From the NCBI GenBank assembly GCA_004352715.1, contig SCFE01000009.1, forward strand, positions 1,507,905 through 1,571,904: a stretch of 64,000 bases of DNA, in the 5' to 3' direction. The notes below the pieces were generated by a model. That model was given only the letters and a program-made list of their open reading frames with translations. It was not told the DNA's origin and searched no databases. Position numbers and translations under genes: made by a program. Source of the stretch: Hofstenia miamia (lineage: Eukaryota; Xenacoelomorpha; Acoela). Of this stretch, positions 38,490 to 51,150 are shown in pieces. The number at the start of each line of letters is the position of its first letter. The stretch's first letter is position 1.

Positions 38490-39030
38490 AGATGGAAATG
38501 GGCTGAGTACATTAAAAAAGCTCCCATTCCAGCCCATTATTTGTAGGCCAAGCCAATCAATTTCAAATCTTTAGCCTATTTTGAGCCCATTTTTAAAAAT
38601 TGAAATTAAAATAATTTTACAAATAAGACTGGACGGAAAAATGGGTTATGGATAGGTTTAATCTAAACTACATTGATGTCATTCAGAACTAAAAACTGGA
38701 TAAATAATAATTATTTAACCGCGTTATTTATAATGTTTCATTTATGATAACAATTCACGTTCAAGTGTCTGTAAAGCTTCAAAAATATGCAATTGCCAAG
38801 GAATTGTTTTGTATCTTGTTTGAGTAAAATGCTTAATTTGAAACAATTTTTAAGAAAAATATTTAAAAAATGTAGTGAGAAACTTAATTAATTTAATTAA
38901 TTAAACCATGATGGCACTGGTAAAGTATATAGTAAGAAGGAAAATATGTATTTACATTTTAGCTAAAAAATATCAAGCCCATTTTGGTACATGACATTTC
39001 GGCCCAACCCAGCCCAGCCCATTTCCATCT
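38490..39030. mobile_element. 541-bp MITE-like element with perfect 16-bp inverted ends
   Basis: agatggaaatgggctg at 38490-38505 is the exact reverse complement of 39015-39030. Inside, several more agcccat/atgggct copies lie near both ends. No transposase frame exists. The flanks show no clear target duplication, so the superfamily is open; hAT is possible. Confidence 0.65.
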
Positions 39031-41526
39031 TTCGCGACAATATATACCACACGGTTTTCTTATCTAAATCATTTTTAAAGCACCGATTTTTGCTTTCTTT
39101 TAGTGTATTAACCAAATCAAATTTGACATCTTTGAAAGTTTTTTTAGCCTTATAACTGCTAGTCAAATTGATAAGCAATCCTCAAAACTGGACTGGCAAT
39201 AAAACTGTCAGCCGACTAAATCTAAAAAGTTTTGCCAGTGTTTAACAAGTATCTTGAAAACTAAATTTTTTTATTATTACTACAATTTAAATAACCACTA
39301 GGTCAATTGTTAACAAACTCAGTCCAAACTAAAATGATACTATTTTCTAGTGTTGTAAATTAAATTTTTCCATCGTACAAGCAGTGTTGAGGACTTCAAA
39401 AGGCAAATAATAAGAATTCCATAATTTTCAAAAACCAGACAAAAATTATGTATAGAAAGAGTTCATTCAAATGCTTGCTACAGTTTGCAGTACTATAGGT
39501 GTGTATTAGTGTTGACGAATTTTGAAAGTATCCTGTTATTTTTAATATTCAAATTAGAAAAATCATAATTATTCAATAATGTTTGTAATGAATTTCGACA
39601 TATTTGTAATGAATTTAAGTAATTTCATGGAAGAACATTGTAAATTGAGCAAATCTAAGGAAGCCTCAATGTCAAATGTGGATTTATTCATCAAAAAACA
39701 TTTACAATATTTTATGGTGTTTTACAGAAAGGTGTTCAATTAAAGGGTATTTGAAATTAGTTTCAATTCTTTCTCTTTTGCAAGAAGATCGCTCACACCA
39801 GAGTAAGTGGGCACTAGCTTCAATAGAAACTTCTACAAGGCTAATTTTAGAAATAAGCAACCATAACTGAAAGAAAGACCGTAGGCTTCTATTACCAAAA
39901 AAATATAGAATTATGAAATGCTCGTCAGATAATCACAAATATTTCTAATGCCAACTTCCAAAATGCACTCATTAGCCTCAACCGCCTGGCTTTTATTTTA
40001 AAGACTAAACCGTTTTTCCACATTTACTAGGAATTTCGTCCAAGCCTATATGCAAATTTTAAAATCTTCTGCATGGGCATGTCTATTGGAAAACATGCTG
40101 TAGAAAGGATTAACAATATTTTTTTATAAATGTCGATTTTTTGAAAATCATTTATATTCTCTCCATACCTAATGTTAATGAATTTTTAACGTATATTGAG
40201 CCCATGGAAGCAACAATGAATTTTGAATGTTTTTTCTTTTGTACAAATATATCACAAATACGTTGAGGCGCGCCGTGCGCAAAGTTAAAAGTTGCGAGGC
40301 TGCGGCTTAAGTGCGAAAAATAAAGCGGAGACTCTCTTCTATCACACGGTGCTTTCAGATTGAGCATAGCATTAATATTTTTATATGATCATGAAAAATG
40401 GTATAATTCTTAGGCTGTCTAAAGTTAAATGTGCTTTGCATTTCAAGCGTCTGGAGTGTGAACAACGCAGAAACTGGTACAAAACGTTCTCAATCAAGAG
40501 TGATATTCAAGTTTTTTTTTGGTGGTGCAAGGTGAATTACATGCATGAGAATGCTGTTGATCTTTCAATTTTCAAATTACAAATCGTAACCCTAGTTATT
40601 ACATAACAAGTAATTTACTTACGGCTATTTTTAAAGTATATTTTATTCATTCTGATTTGGACTTTTTGCCACACTGTTGTTGGCAGATGTAGGTAATGAG
40701 AGTGTAGAATCTTTTCCATTAGTTCTTTTATGAATAAAGTACTGATATGATCATTTAGATATGCAAAAGAAAATACATTTCAATAGTTGATTTTTGAACA
40801 TTTATCTCTGACATGCATGAAGGAAGGTTTTAATGCAATATCATTAGATTGCGTTAATTTATGAGGAAACTTTAAGACTTATTCAAAACATAAATAAGAA
40901 TTATGAAATTAAAAATGGAACCAACCTTTACATTGATCAAAAAATTTTGCTTTCTGTCATTTAAGTACATCGCATTGATATGTGAATAAGAAACGCTTAC
41001 AGAATTTTTAGGTAAGATGAAGTGATGATTACATTTCAATATAAAATATTTCAAAAACTTGAAATATTTTGATATATTTTTGCAACCAAGATCTTAACAT
41101 TGGATGTGCTGAAAAAAGCTACAACTAGTGTCTACCGGTAGAAGTTGATTGTGTATGTTGATATTTTAAATGCTTCATGAATTACGTAATATTTCCCTAA
41201 TGAAAGCATAGTTGTTATCCATTGACGTCATTTTTCTCACATTGATTACAGCTTATTATTTCTATAATTCGTCAATAAAGAAAAACGTAAAGGAATTATG
41301 GGTTTAGCATAATCCGTCAGTGTTACTATGAACTACGGAATATTTTGCGCAGTTTCGGTTCTCTTGTAATCTAATTGTTGTTACTACAACAACGGCTCAC
41401 AAAATTAAAGAGCTAATTGAAAGATCAATCTCACATCTAACAAAGAAAACGCAAAATTTGTGAATATTGATGGTATGCTTTCAGCAGTAATGCAACATTT
41501 TGAAATTATTCGTGAAACGGTTGCAT

Positions 41527-41565
<39 letters not shown>

Positions 41566-44546
41566 ATATATAGGTTAAAAATTGCTTATTGAAGAGTATG
41601 TATATTCCTGCTGAAGTTTTGATTATAGGTGTGGCCAAACGTATCACTATAATATTTTTAGTTTGTGTAATCTTACCAATACACATGTGGAAATGCACAT
41701 TGCCAAGGACATTAATGTTCTTGATATAGTGAATAGAAAAATATTGCTTAGAAACCAAAAGACAATTGAATGAAAATAATGGAAAACCTCGATTTTATTT
41801 AAAATTTGACGAATATTATTTTGAAAATATTCAATTTAGTTTTATTACATCTAAGGGCAGTACGAATGTTATTGAAAACATTGAGTTGAGTCAAATATAA
41901 TTCAAAGCGTCTAAAATTCCTAAGTTTATTTTTTCCTTTAGACTGTAGTCGAAGAAACGCATGACAAATTCAAAGGTAATCACACTGTTTTCAGATATCA
42001 GGAATTTGAATTGACCTGTTTTTAAAATTTCTACTTGCTTGTATAATTTGTGATAGATATTTTGGATACTGATGATAAAAAAGCATTTTTTGATAGATAT
42101 TTTAATAAATTATGAACTAATGTGGGCTGTAAAAAACTGTTTCTCTAAGGTACAATGGCTCGCTTGAATCCGGTCGGCTTAAGTGTATTTTTACCCACTT
42201 CTAATATTGAAAGTTTTTTTTGAAAATTCAAAACTATGATGCTGCAAGTTAAATATTTGTTTTGTGTAGGTATTTAATTACTCCTTTTTATTAAATCAAT
42301 TTTATTATTAAGCTTTTCTTCTAAAATTAACTTGCCATTACTAACAATATATCCATAATGATTAACTGGTCATTATACGACTTTAAAGGCATCAATCAAA
42401 TACAAAATTAATATTCTTCATAACCTATTGGTTTCACTTGACATTAGTCAAAGTCAGTTTTCACGAATCATTCATAAAATTCTTACCGAAACAAATTCAT
42501 TAAGTTAAATTTAATTAAGCAATTTAGCAAGAAACCATTTTAATATTTGTCATTAAATAGTTATTGAATATGAAGCTATAATCATTATAAAAAAAGTCCA
42601 ACAATTCTTATTAAAAATAACAATATTGAAAGTATTTGTAAATGAAGTCTGTGGCTAAATATATTTCGGACAAGTCTCACACCAATTGTGCAGGAGAAGC
42701 TTTGAAAATTGAACATTTACCATCGTATCAAATCATTTACAGGTTTGTAAAAATTATTTCAATTGTACAGTTTTATATAACAATCAAGATTAATTAGTTG
42801 AAAGGTATTCGAATAATATATAATGCTATAAAACAATGTTAAAATCAAATGGAAAATGTATATTTAATATAACATTTTTATACTAACTTTTTATATTAAA
42901 TTTCATTTTATTTGAAAATAATTTCGATAGTAATGCCTAGAAAAGCAAAATACATGAGAAATATATTGATTTCATTTAGATTGTTATCAAATCAAACTAT
43001 GTGTTATGTATTTATAGAATTACAATATATTTATTTATTTTCTATAATATATATATACATATATATATAATGGTTTGCAAGAAATGAAATTAGTTAATTA
43101 GCTGTCTGCTTCTAAAATACGCTTAAATAGCATTCTTGTATTTAACAATAAAAAAGTTCTTGAAAATAGTTAACAAAACTTGAAGGATGCTTTTCATTAT
43201 GTAAATTCGGTTTTGTCGTTGCATATTAAAATACTCTTATTAATTTTACAAAGTTGTTCACAATTATTGCAGCAGAATTTTGCTACCAACTCCTTTGACA
43301 GAATCGATAGAACTGCAAATGAAATAATTAGGAAATTGCTTCGTGAATGATTTCAAAATCAATTGCAGACCTTTCCTAAAACAAATATGCAATATTTCAT
43401 CAACGCAGTTAAGACCTAAATAAACTCATGTCGAAAATTGTGTTTAAGTGGTCGTAATGAATGTTGCAATTAAATGTGGATTGTTATGCAAATTGAATCA
43501 TTGATGTTCTTCAACGAAAAATCCTATATATTCAGAAGACATTTAGTCTACATGCATAATTAACTAAGTATTTTCAAGCAAGATGTCGTGTTTGATGTAA
43601 TGTATTCAATCAAGGTAATACTTGCAGTTTTTGCACATTGAATTTATGAGATTAACAAAGATGCGAATATTTTTTAATATTAAAAATAAAAAAAATAATC
43701 TTTAGTCATATATTCAATTCGTCCTTAGTAAAATACGTTCGATAAAATACGTATGATTTCCTATATTTATGCTATTTCAGAATTTATGATTTACTCAATA
43801 CATTATGAATCAATCATACTTAATAATTGCTTCACGTGCTTCTTCGTAAATCTTTGATAAAAAGATCGTATAAAAAACGTTGTTTATATGTCAATCTTAT
43901 GTATATATATATATATATAATATTTTTTCAATAAGGAGTTCAAATAAAGGTATATATAAGTTGTAGTTATTTTATTGTGCAAACATGGGCGCCACAGAAA
44001 CTTTTCAAAGAGAAAAAATATTTAATGAAAAATGGAAAATTTGAAATTGATTAAATGTAGCTATTTATAGGGTAAAATCAGCTGTAATTAAATATGGCAA
44101 ATAAGTTGTTTAATTAAAAATTGAAGTATTCTGAGATTAGCACCAAATCTTGATATAAAGTTGTTAACAAATCTATCATTCATGAATTACATTGTTTCGA
44201 TGAACTCTGATCATGCAGAGTTATCACAAGCGATGCTTACTCATTGTATTTCTCAGCCGGGCCTCAACTACAAAAAGGCCTCTATTTTCCCGAGTACAAA
44301 ATGAATTTTCAATATTGTTGGTTCTACCTGTAATTACAATATTTTTGAACTGTCATTTAGCACCTTAGGGAAGGTTATTGACTGCCGTAGCAGGTTCTTG
44401 TTGAAGAGTCTTACAAAAAATGTCACCAGGGATCTTCTCCATTAGCCAAATTATATATTTAATAAAAATTAGTAATCCTGCTAAATATTCCCCGCATGTA
44501 ATTTCTATCCTTGAACAATCCCACTACAATCACTGTATTATGGAAT
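39031..44546. other. Intronic AT-rich stretch, no gene seen
   Basis: TA microsatellites lie at 41530-41572, 43046-43069 and 43899-43919. The block at 40260-40340 is GC-richer and unassigned. The open frames at 39676-39870, 40152-40367 and 40385-40606 match nothing I know. Confidence 0.6.
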
Positions 44547-44795
44547 TTAAATGAAAATATCTTCAATATTCGAGTTACTTAGAAAATTACTTCTTTGTGT
44601 CTGTTTGATACAGAGACGTGGCATTCCACTTTCAATACTTATAATTGGCTTATATACTTGGCTTTCAGCAGAAAACATACTATGGAAAGCTTTTTGCGCT
44701 TTTTCACCATCTTCTTTTAAAAAGTTTGTTAAAACGTCAACATGCTTTACCAAACCAAGCTTTATGGATTGCAACATATTTGTAATTGTTTCAGG
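44547..44795 (-). pseudogene. hAT-superfamily transposase relic
   Basis: The minus-strand frame reads LTNFLKEDGEKAQKAFHSMFSAE and then GMPRLCIKQTQRSNF with SNSNIEDIF. This matches the layout seen in hAT-derived proteins of the ZMYM/52-kDa-repressor kind: a helix with FH-x-x-F/Y, then MPR-x-C-x-RQT-x-RSN, then N-x-E-E-Y/D-F. The conserved continuation toward the C-terminal dimerisation region is lost after 44547. A long minus-strand frame at 44943-45245 lies just upstream and may be more of the same element, but I cannot align it. The identification is from memory of the motif and needs a search. Confidence 0.5.
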
Positions 44796-44942
44796 CTAAG
44801 ATTCTATTCTTTATCAATAATTTTTTTTCAATTGGCAGCAGATGCCATCAATGCACAGAATTTCAAAATATTTAGAGAAAGGAGCTCACTTCCCAAATAC
44901 AAGTACACTGCACTCTACATACAATAAAACTATCATATGGGC

Positions 44943-45245
44943 CTAGTTTTGTACATGGGGAGTTTTATTTAAAACTTCTACTTCTGAGACATGATTAATC
45001 TTTTTCAGAATTGTGATGGCATGGGCATCAAACGGAAGGGTTTCACTTGAGACACTTGTGGAATGTTGAAAATTGGTTCTGGTTTTTATTGGAGTGTCTT
45101 TTAAAATTAGTAAGTAAACAAATGTTATATTGTTAATTTTAAAGTTATACAATGAACACCAATCGAAAATTTTGTTTAGGATGTTCACACTGTTATTGTC
45201 ATTAAAGCGATTACAAACTATTGCGACATTAACATCATCATTCAT
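44943..45245 (-). pseudogene. Possible upstream part of the hAT relic
   Basis: An open frame of 100 codons on the same strand as the hAT fragment, about 150 bp upstream of it. It has protein-like composition but no motif I recognise. It may be chance. Confidence 0.2.
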
Positions 45246-45306
45246 CAGCGTACTTAGTTAAGACTGAATATGAAAAGAAAATTTGAATTGATCGCAAACT
45301 AAGTTA

Positions 45307-45308
<2 letters not shown>

Positions 45309-45354
<46 letters not shown>
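45309..45354. repeat. TA microsatellite
   Basis: Direct reading; about 23 units. Confidence 0.95.
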
Positions 45355-45356
<2 letters not shown>

Positions 45357-46065
45357 TGTTTACAAAGTCTGCTTAAACTATTCATTGTAAAAACAGGAAA
45401 TATCTTATGCAGACATGTTTCCAGTGTCTCCACTCATCGTCAGTACAAAATAACGAAAACAATATGGTGTAAATACAAATTTTATGATATTAAAATTATA
45501 ATTGATAGAACTTATACGATATTAAGTTTTTAACTTAAATCTTTATTTAATGGATTGTCCCTAGTTTCTTTTATAAATATAGTTTCTGCAATTTTCGTTT
45601 TTTTATGTTTTCATTAAAATAGTAAAGCTTTTCCTTTTAGCTGCATGTTCATGACAACGTATTTCTATTGACAAGTATCCATTTAATACTGAATGGCGAA
45701 ATAAATACAATCTTCTCTTCCAATTAAGTAAATCTGTAATTGTATCTTGGTCTGGACATGGGGAAATATTTTAAAAAATTAATTTTCCAAATAATTCACA
45801 CACAGTTATCAATGCGAGATGGAACAGAAAAGTCATTTTCTACTTATTTCCTGAAATAAGGGATACTGCATAACTTGCTGCAATTAAATAAATTAGTTCA
45901 TTTTGAATTATTGGGCTAACACATGGTTTGGTGTTGGTACAGGCATCAATTGAGATCATTTAAATAGCTTTTCATATGTATGCAAAGGGCTCAAAATATT
46001 GTGAAACACTAACTGGATGGGTCCCAAATTAGGAATTTGCAAAAGTGCAATTTTGACACACCTTA

Positions 46066-46104
<39 letters not shown>

Positions 46105-46357
46105 GTTTTTTGCTATGGACATGCAAAAACCTTATATTTGGCGGGAAATGATCTGAAATTTCTAAGGTATTTAGCGGGAATCGCACTTTTTCACCAAAAA
46201 ATCTATTTTTTGACCGTTGCTCCCACAGTATTCACTCGAACTTAAATATATTTACCATGGGAGTTGGTATATTAAAGAGACACTACACTGCAAAATTTCA
46301 AAGATTTGTGTTTGGAAACGCGGTCATGATAAGGTTTTAAAAAACATTTAGTGGGAG
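45355..46357. other. Intronic stretch, no gene seen
   Basis: A TA tract lies at 46070-46101. The sequence at 46100-46260 (ttggcgggaaa and tagcgggaatcgcac blocks) looks like repeat debris but is unassigned. Confidence 0.5.
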
Positions 46358-46362
46358 ATATA

Positions 46363-46401
<39 letters not shown>
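46358..46401. repeat. TA microsatellite at the 5' boundary of the LINE fragment
   Basis: TA with one TACA interruption; LINE homology begins directly after it. Confidence 0.95.
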
Positions 46402-46403
46402 GA

Positions 46404-47272
46404 ATTAGTCACTACTTTACTAGCTTGAATATAACACATTACATGCATGCGGATGACACTCAATTTCTTATGCGAGTTAATTCAAATAACGATATTGTCA
46501 ATTCTATCAGTAGCGTTGAAACTATTGTGGATGACTTACAGAAGCTTTTATCACAAGCATTTCAATGTTTGAATAGTAGTAAGACAAAGAAAATAATCTT
46601 TAATTCTCGGAATATTCTATTAGACACAAATATCACTTGCTTACCAATCAAGAATCTTGGAATATTTCTCGAGAATAAGTTTGACATGGTTGCTCATATC
46701 CATCAAGTTATTAAGACCTCACATCATACTTTTCGCAATTTGTATGGATTAAGGAAATACTTATCAACAGACCTAAGAAGCAATTTGACTAGATCATTTG
46801 TGCTATCCAAATTGGATTTCATGAATGGTAGTATGTATGGTCTCACATCCAGTTTACTGCTAAAGTTGCAGTATGTACAAAATCGATGTGCGAGATTTTG
46901 TTGAACTTAGGGAAATACGATCACATTAGTCCAACTCTATATCAACTTCACGGGCAAAAAGGTTTCGTTTCGCATAAAGTACAAAGTATAAGCTTAATGG
47001 TGTGGAGATGCATTAATGGCCTTGCTCCCTTATGCCTATTTACTTCTCTTCATTTCGAGGATCCCTCCAAGAGAACAATAGTTGGCAAATTACTTGTTAT
47101 TCTGAAGACTCGTCTTGCTTCTGGTGATAAAATGTTTAGCGTTCGTGGTCCAAAATTATTCAATTCTTTGTTTGCAATCCTAAGGAATGAATCGTCTATC
47201 ATGTTTTTGAATAAAGTACTCAAACATGAGCTTTTCATACAGCAATTAACGGATCTCAACTGTTATTTGTGA
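46404..47272 (+). pseudogene. CR1/L2-like LINE, 5'-truncated reverse transcriptase C-terminus
   Basis: The first frame contains SLNITHYMHADDTQF, the RT catalytic box in which the usual Tyr before Ala-Asp-Asp is His. It continues with NSSKTKKIIFNSR, LPIKNLGIFLENKFD, HTFRNLYGLRKYLS, FVLSKLDFMNGSMYGL and KLQYVQNRCARF. A frameshift near 46890-46905 moves to a second frame. That frame reads DHISPTLYQLHGQKGF, VWRCINGLAPLCL and GDKMFSVRGPKLFNSL, with a stop at 47270-47272. This is the standard order for the palm/thumb and C-terminal region of CR1/L2/jockey-type LINEs. An AATAAA follows at 47283-47288. 5' truncation is typical of such elements. The element is dead through truncation, the frameshift and probably the His change. 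Confidence 0.88.
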
Positions 47273-47331
47273 TTTTTAGCGCAATAAAATTAATTTTTTT
47301 AAGTATGGGGTGCTTTATCAAGAATATAAAC

Positions 47332-47371
47332 TATATATATATATATTTATATATATATATATATATATATA
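47332..47371. repeat. TA microsatellite beyond the LINE 3' end
   Basis: TA with one TTTA interruption, 60 bp past the LINE stop codon. It may have grown from the element tail. Confidence 0.95.
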
Positions 47372-48485
47372 ATTACTTCAGCATTAAAATTGCACACATA
47401 TTTAGCACCTATCAGTGGCCACACGCATTTTAATAATCTGTAATCATTGATAATCGGAAATCTTTGTATGGATTTAAAAGTTACGTCAAATATTAATAAA
47501 ATTTAGTGCCTTATTTATGCATAAAAATGGCGACTGGAAAACAGGAATGCTGGCGCCAAATTTGTTTGAAGTAAGCATCTTTTCTGGAGATATACGTCGT
47601 AATTATCAATATGCTGTTACTTTACGCACATTACATTTTAGTGGAGTATGTTAAAAGCTTTGGGGGCAATCTATAACAAAGTGCTTCGGCCTGCTCTCTC
47701 ATTCACTTGAAATTAGCGTTGCATTAGTTTGTCGATTGTTATCGATTCTGTCATAAGATAGAGTGGGTTTAGAAGGAATTCTATTTCACAATATTTTTAT
47801 CTGGATTTCCTTTAGCTCCAGTCGCCAGCATTTAATCAGGTGACAGACAATTTAGAAATTCATAACTCGCACTTTAAATTTTCTTTGTCTCGAATTAACT
47901 TTACTGTCAAAGCCGTTCAACTCACTTCAAATGTAAGCGACAAAGTTCATATTACCATATGGATAACTTTATTTTCAAATATATGAAACTATAATCCATT
48001 GAAATAGAGAGATGTCCTATACTATTTATTAGCTGTCTTGCAACAAGCTGTTCCCAGCATAGTGGTGAAACGCGGTTAGTTTTTGCAATGGTTGGGGAAT
48101 TTTTTCCGGGTCAGGTTGGATATTAATTGGAATTGGGGAAGCAATGTTTGATTAATATGTTTTATCAACTTCAACATTTTTAAAAATGATAGGGCATTTG
48201 CAACAAATATGATGTCTCTATGTAATAAATACAGTAAGAATATTTTCCATATAGATATACTGTATATATATATATTAAGAATTACACATTTCTGTATGTA
48301 AAAATTATTTCTAAGAAATATCAAATTTGAAATCAAATTTTGAATAAAATAACATTCACATTTTCAGAGTTTGAAAGACATTGAAATTTCAAACTTCATT
48401 TTCGTCAAACTTTGAACGCCCAGATTACTATACATTTGATTGGTTATTTACAGTTTCAATTCAGCACTCCATGATTATTATGATA

Positions 48486-48525
<40 letters not shown>

Positions 48526-49474
48526 TATATATATATAAATTTAATAAAGATAAGCAGCTAAATTTAAGAAAACATTTCTATAAAACTAATATTGCGAGAT
48601 TCCCAGTGTTATCAAAGGTACTTGCGAGGTCAATTTTTTCAGCTCCAGTAATAAATACGCAATCAAAACGTGATTTAGCTTCATCAGGACTTGCGGCGAA
48701 CGACATGCGATCAGGTTTTTGAACAGAAACACTTGAGGCAATTGAATTGCTATATTTAACATATAGTAATGCAAATATCCATCACACTTTGTGCTTTTAT
48801 CACAACTGAATTATTTGCATTTTAAAATTCGAATGTGAATTTTTTTAATCAAATTCGAAAATCGGTTTAGGGCCGAGCATGAAAATCTCAACTCGATTAC
48901 AACTACGAGGGGTGCTTTAAAATTATTTATAAAATCGCATTTGACAATGTCCAAAAGAAGACGTTGAGATTTGGAAATATTTCTAATTATAAACCAATAA
49001 AGAAAATTATCTACAATTAAGATCCTAAACTTTCCATCAGATAATATGTGCAGATAATCAGTAATTCCAAAAAGATCCTCTTGCTGTGATGGACACTCTT
49101 GAATCCGAGTTAGAATTAAGTGTATCTCCAAATAGGATATTAAGAAATTTTTCTAATGCATTTCTTGACATTATTTTTGTAGATGGATGTTCATTTGTTT
49201 TCAAATTAAAAGTTTATCATAAGTTATTATTATTAATATTATTACTGCGATTTTTTTACTGACTAAAGGCCCGCGTCTCATTTCCTTCGAAATACATTAA
49301 TACATTTCTTTAGAATTTCATTTACAAAAATATTAAATTAAAATCATTTTGTTTGTAATGTGTGAGAAAAGTATTCAATTGAAGATTTAATTTCAAAGCC
49401 GTACTTTTGCGTTATCTCTCCCCATCCAAATAATTGCAAAAATTGCTAATTTATCAATATAATCATAACCTTGC
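47372..49474. other. Intronic AT-rich stretch, no gene seen
   Basis: A TA microsatellite lies at 48490-48537. Open frames on both strands (48381-48722, 48811-49131) match nothing I know. Confidence 0.6.
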
Positions 49475-49605
49475 CCCTAACTCAAGCCATATACCTAAGC
49501 ATATCCTTAACCCCAACCCTAAACTAAAACATAACCCTAAACTCAACCCTAACTTTAAGCTAAATTCTCCCCTAACCCTAATCTTGCCACAAAATATAAA
49601 CCTAA
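49475..49605. repeat. Decayed interstitial telomeric array (CCCTAA)n
   Basis: Six exact CCCTAA units start at 49475, 49517, 49535, 49547, 49570 and 49576. The spacings are 42, 18, 12, 23 and 6, so all but one are multiples of six, and the exception is one base short. The hexamers between are recognisable variants (acctaa, ccttaa, ccccaa, actaaa, ctttaa), and an in-phase acctaa lies at 49600. This is the TTAGGG repeat on the minus strand, about 22 units long. Confidence 0.85.
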
Positions 49606-50662
49606 CATTATGCTATGTTCTTCCTCATAATAGAGCCGACTCAATGAAAACATATTCATTTCGAATAGTGTAAGCAAAGCAAAGCCTTTTAGGAAGTAAC
49701 TACGTGAAAAAATATGAGGGAAAAGGCGCTGTGCTGATTGAATAAACATTGCCAAATCTTTTAATTGCTTTGTAAACAAACAAAAGTTATGGTTGAACCA
49801 CTGATTAGCATAGTAGTAGTGGTGGGTGGGAGGAGGAGATATCGCAAAAGTACCTTAAACACTACTATAAAAGCAATTTTTCAAGTTTTGGCGTTACTCG
49901 ACTTTGAAATTTCGTAGTTTAACTTTATTTCTAAACATGTGCATCCTTCCTGCAATCCTCCTAATTGTTCTTGATGATATCAATTATAATACAAACATTA
50001 ATATAGTTATCAGTTATAAAGTGTGCAGCTTCAATTACGTTTGAAAAATTCATTCGAGCTAAATGTGTGTGATATTATTAAAAACTTTGACAAGGTCATC
50101 TAAAAATTTAATAAATTTAGTAAGAATACAATTAATTGTTGAAAAATATATTAATAGCTGTAATAATTGGAATCTTCTAAAAATCACAATGAAAAATAAT
50201 AACAGTTTTTAGCTGAAAAAAATTGTTATATGTCAATAAGTGCTTTTCTTTTTGCTTAGGACTATTTGAATGTCCAAATGACATGACAAACCCTCCAATT
50301 TCGTAGCTCATGCATTTTTAGAGACAATTCATGTACAAGCATGGTTGAATTTTACCTCGGTAAAACAGGATGTGGTTGAAACGACAGCTTATCAACCTGG
50401 GTGACAAATATAAAGAATTAGGTTTTTAGGGAATTCCTTATAAAGTTCAATTCATTTGAGGGAGAAAAGGAATGCTTCTCCTTTGTCGGTATTTCCTCAG
50501 AGCAAGATGAATGTTGACTATCTTAGACGATGCCATTATTATAAAATTTTTTGTGAGTACTTCAGAAAAGCATGTTAAGCAAAGTGGGCTTAAGCCTGAT
50601 GAGTTAATGAAACACAGCAGGATTGTTTAATGTGAAAGTCACTTTGTATTCAAAAGTTTGTT
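49606..50662. other. Intronic stretch, nothing recognised
   Basis: AT-rich; a third copy of the 15-bp motif acctgggtNacaaat lies at 50395-50409. Confidence 0.6.
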
Positions 50663-51150
50663 CACTGTACCAAGGCCTACTTTAATAACGGCCTGGCGAT
50701 TTGCAGTACAAATAAAGAAAAGTATCAATAAATACTCTCTTGCATGTAGGCAATTTGTGCAAAATTTTGTCCAAATATGCCATGCAAATAATACCAAAAA
50801 TTCCTTTCAAATTGGTGGAGCTACAACCATTGTATTTGCAAAGTATCAAAAAAGTGTTCATTAAACAATTAAAATATTTCACAAATAGATCTATGTTCCC
50901 TGATTTTTATGCAGGAAAATGATTGTTTATCATCAATGGCCTCATAATGTTTGAATGTAGTTTTTGCAATTTTCAAGAAATCAAAGCGCTTCAGAAAGTA
51001 CATAGATGTGTAAAGTAGCTAATTCTTTCATTGAAATGATTAGTTGCATCACATCTTGATGTGTGTCGCAGTGTGTTTGCGGCCTCATTTTTGTTCATTT
51101 TACTGAAAATTCCCAGGCTGTAATTATAGTAGGCCTTGACTGTACACATT
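50663..51150 (+). repeat. Unnamed dispersed repeat, copy 2
   Basis: Homologous to 14947-15490, with the same landmarks in the same order. It is about 55 bp shorter, mainly through indels in the first half. Confidence 0.75.

Noticed and set aside
49434-49673. 79-codon frame with repeated NPKL/NPN units, resembling a repeat protein
   Set aside because: It is the translation of the decayed CCCTAA array.
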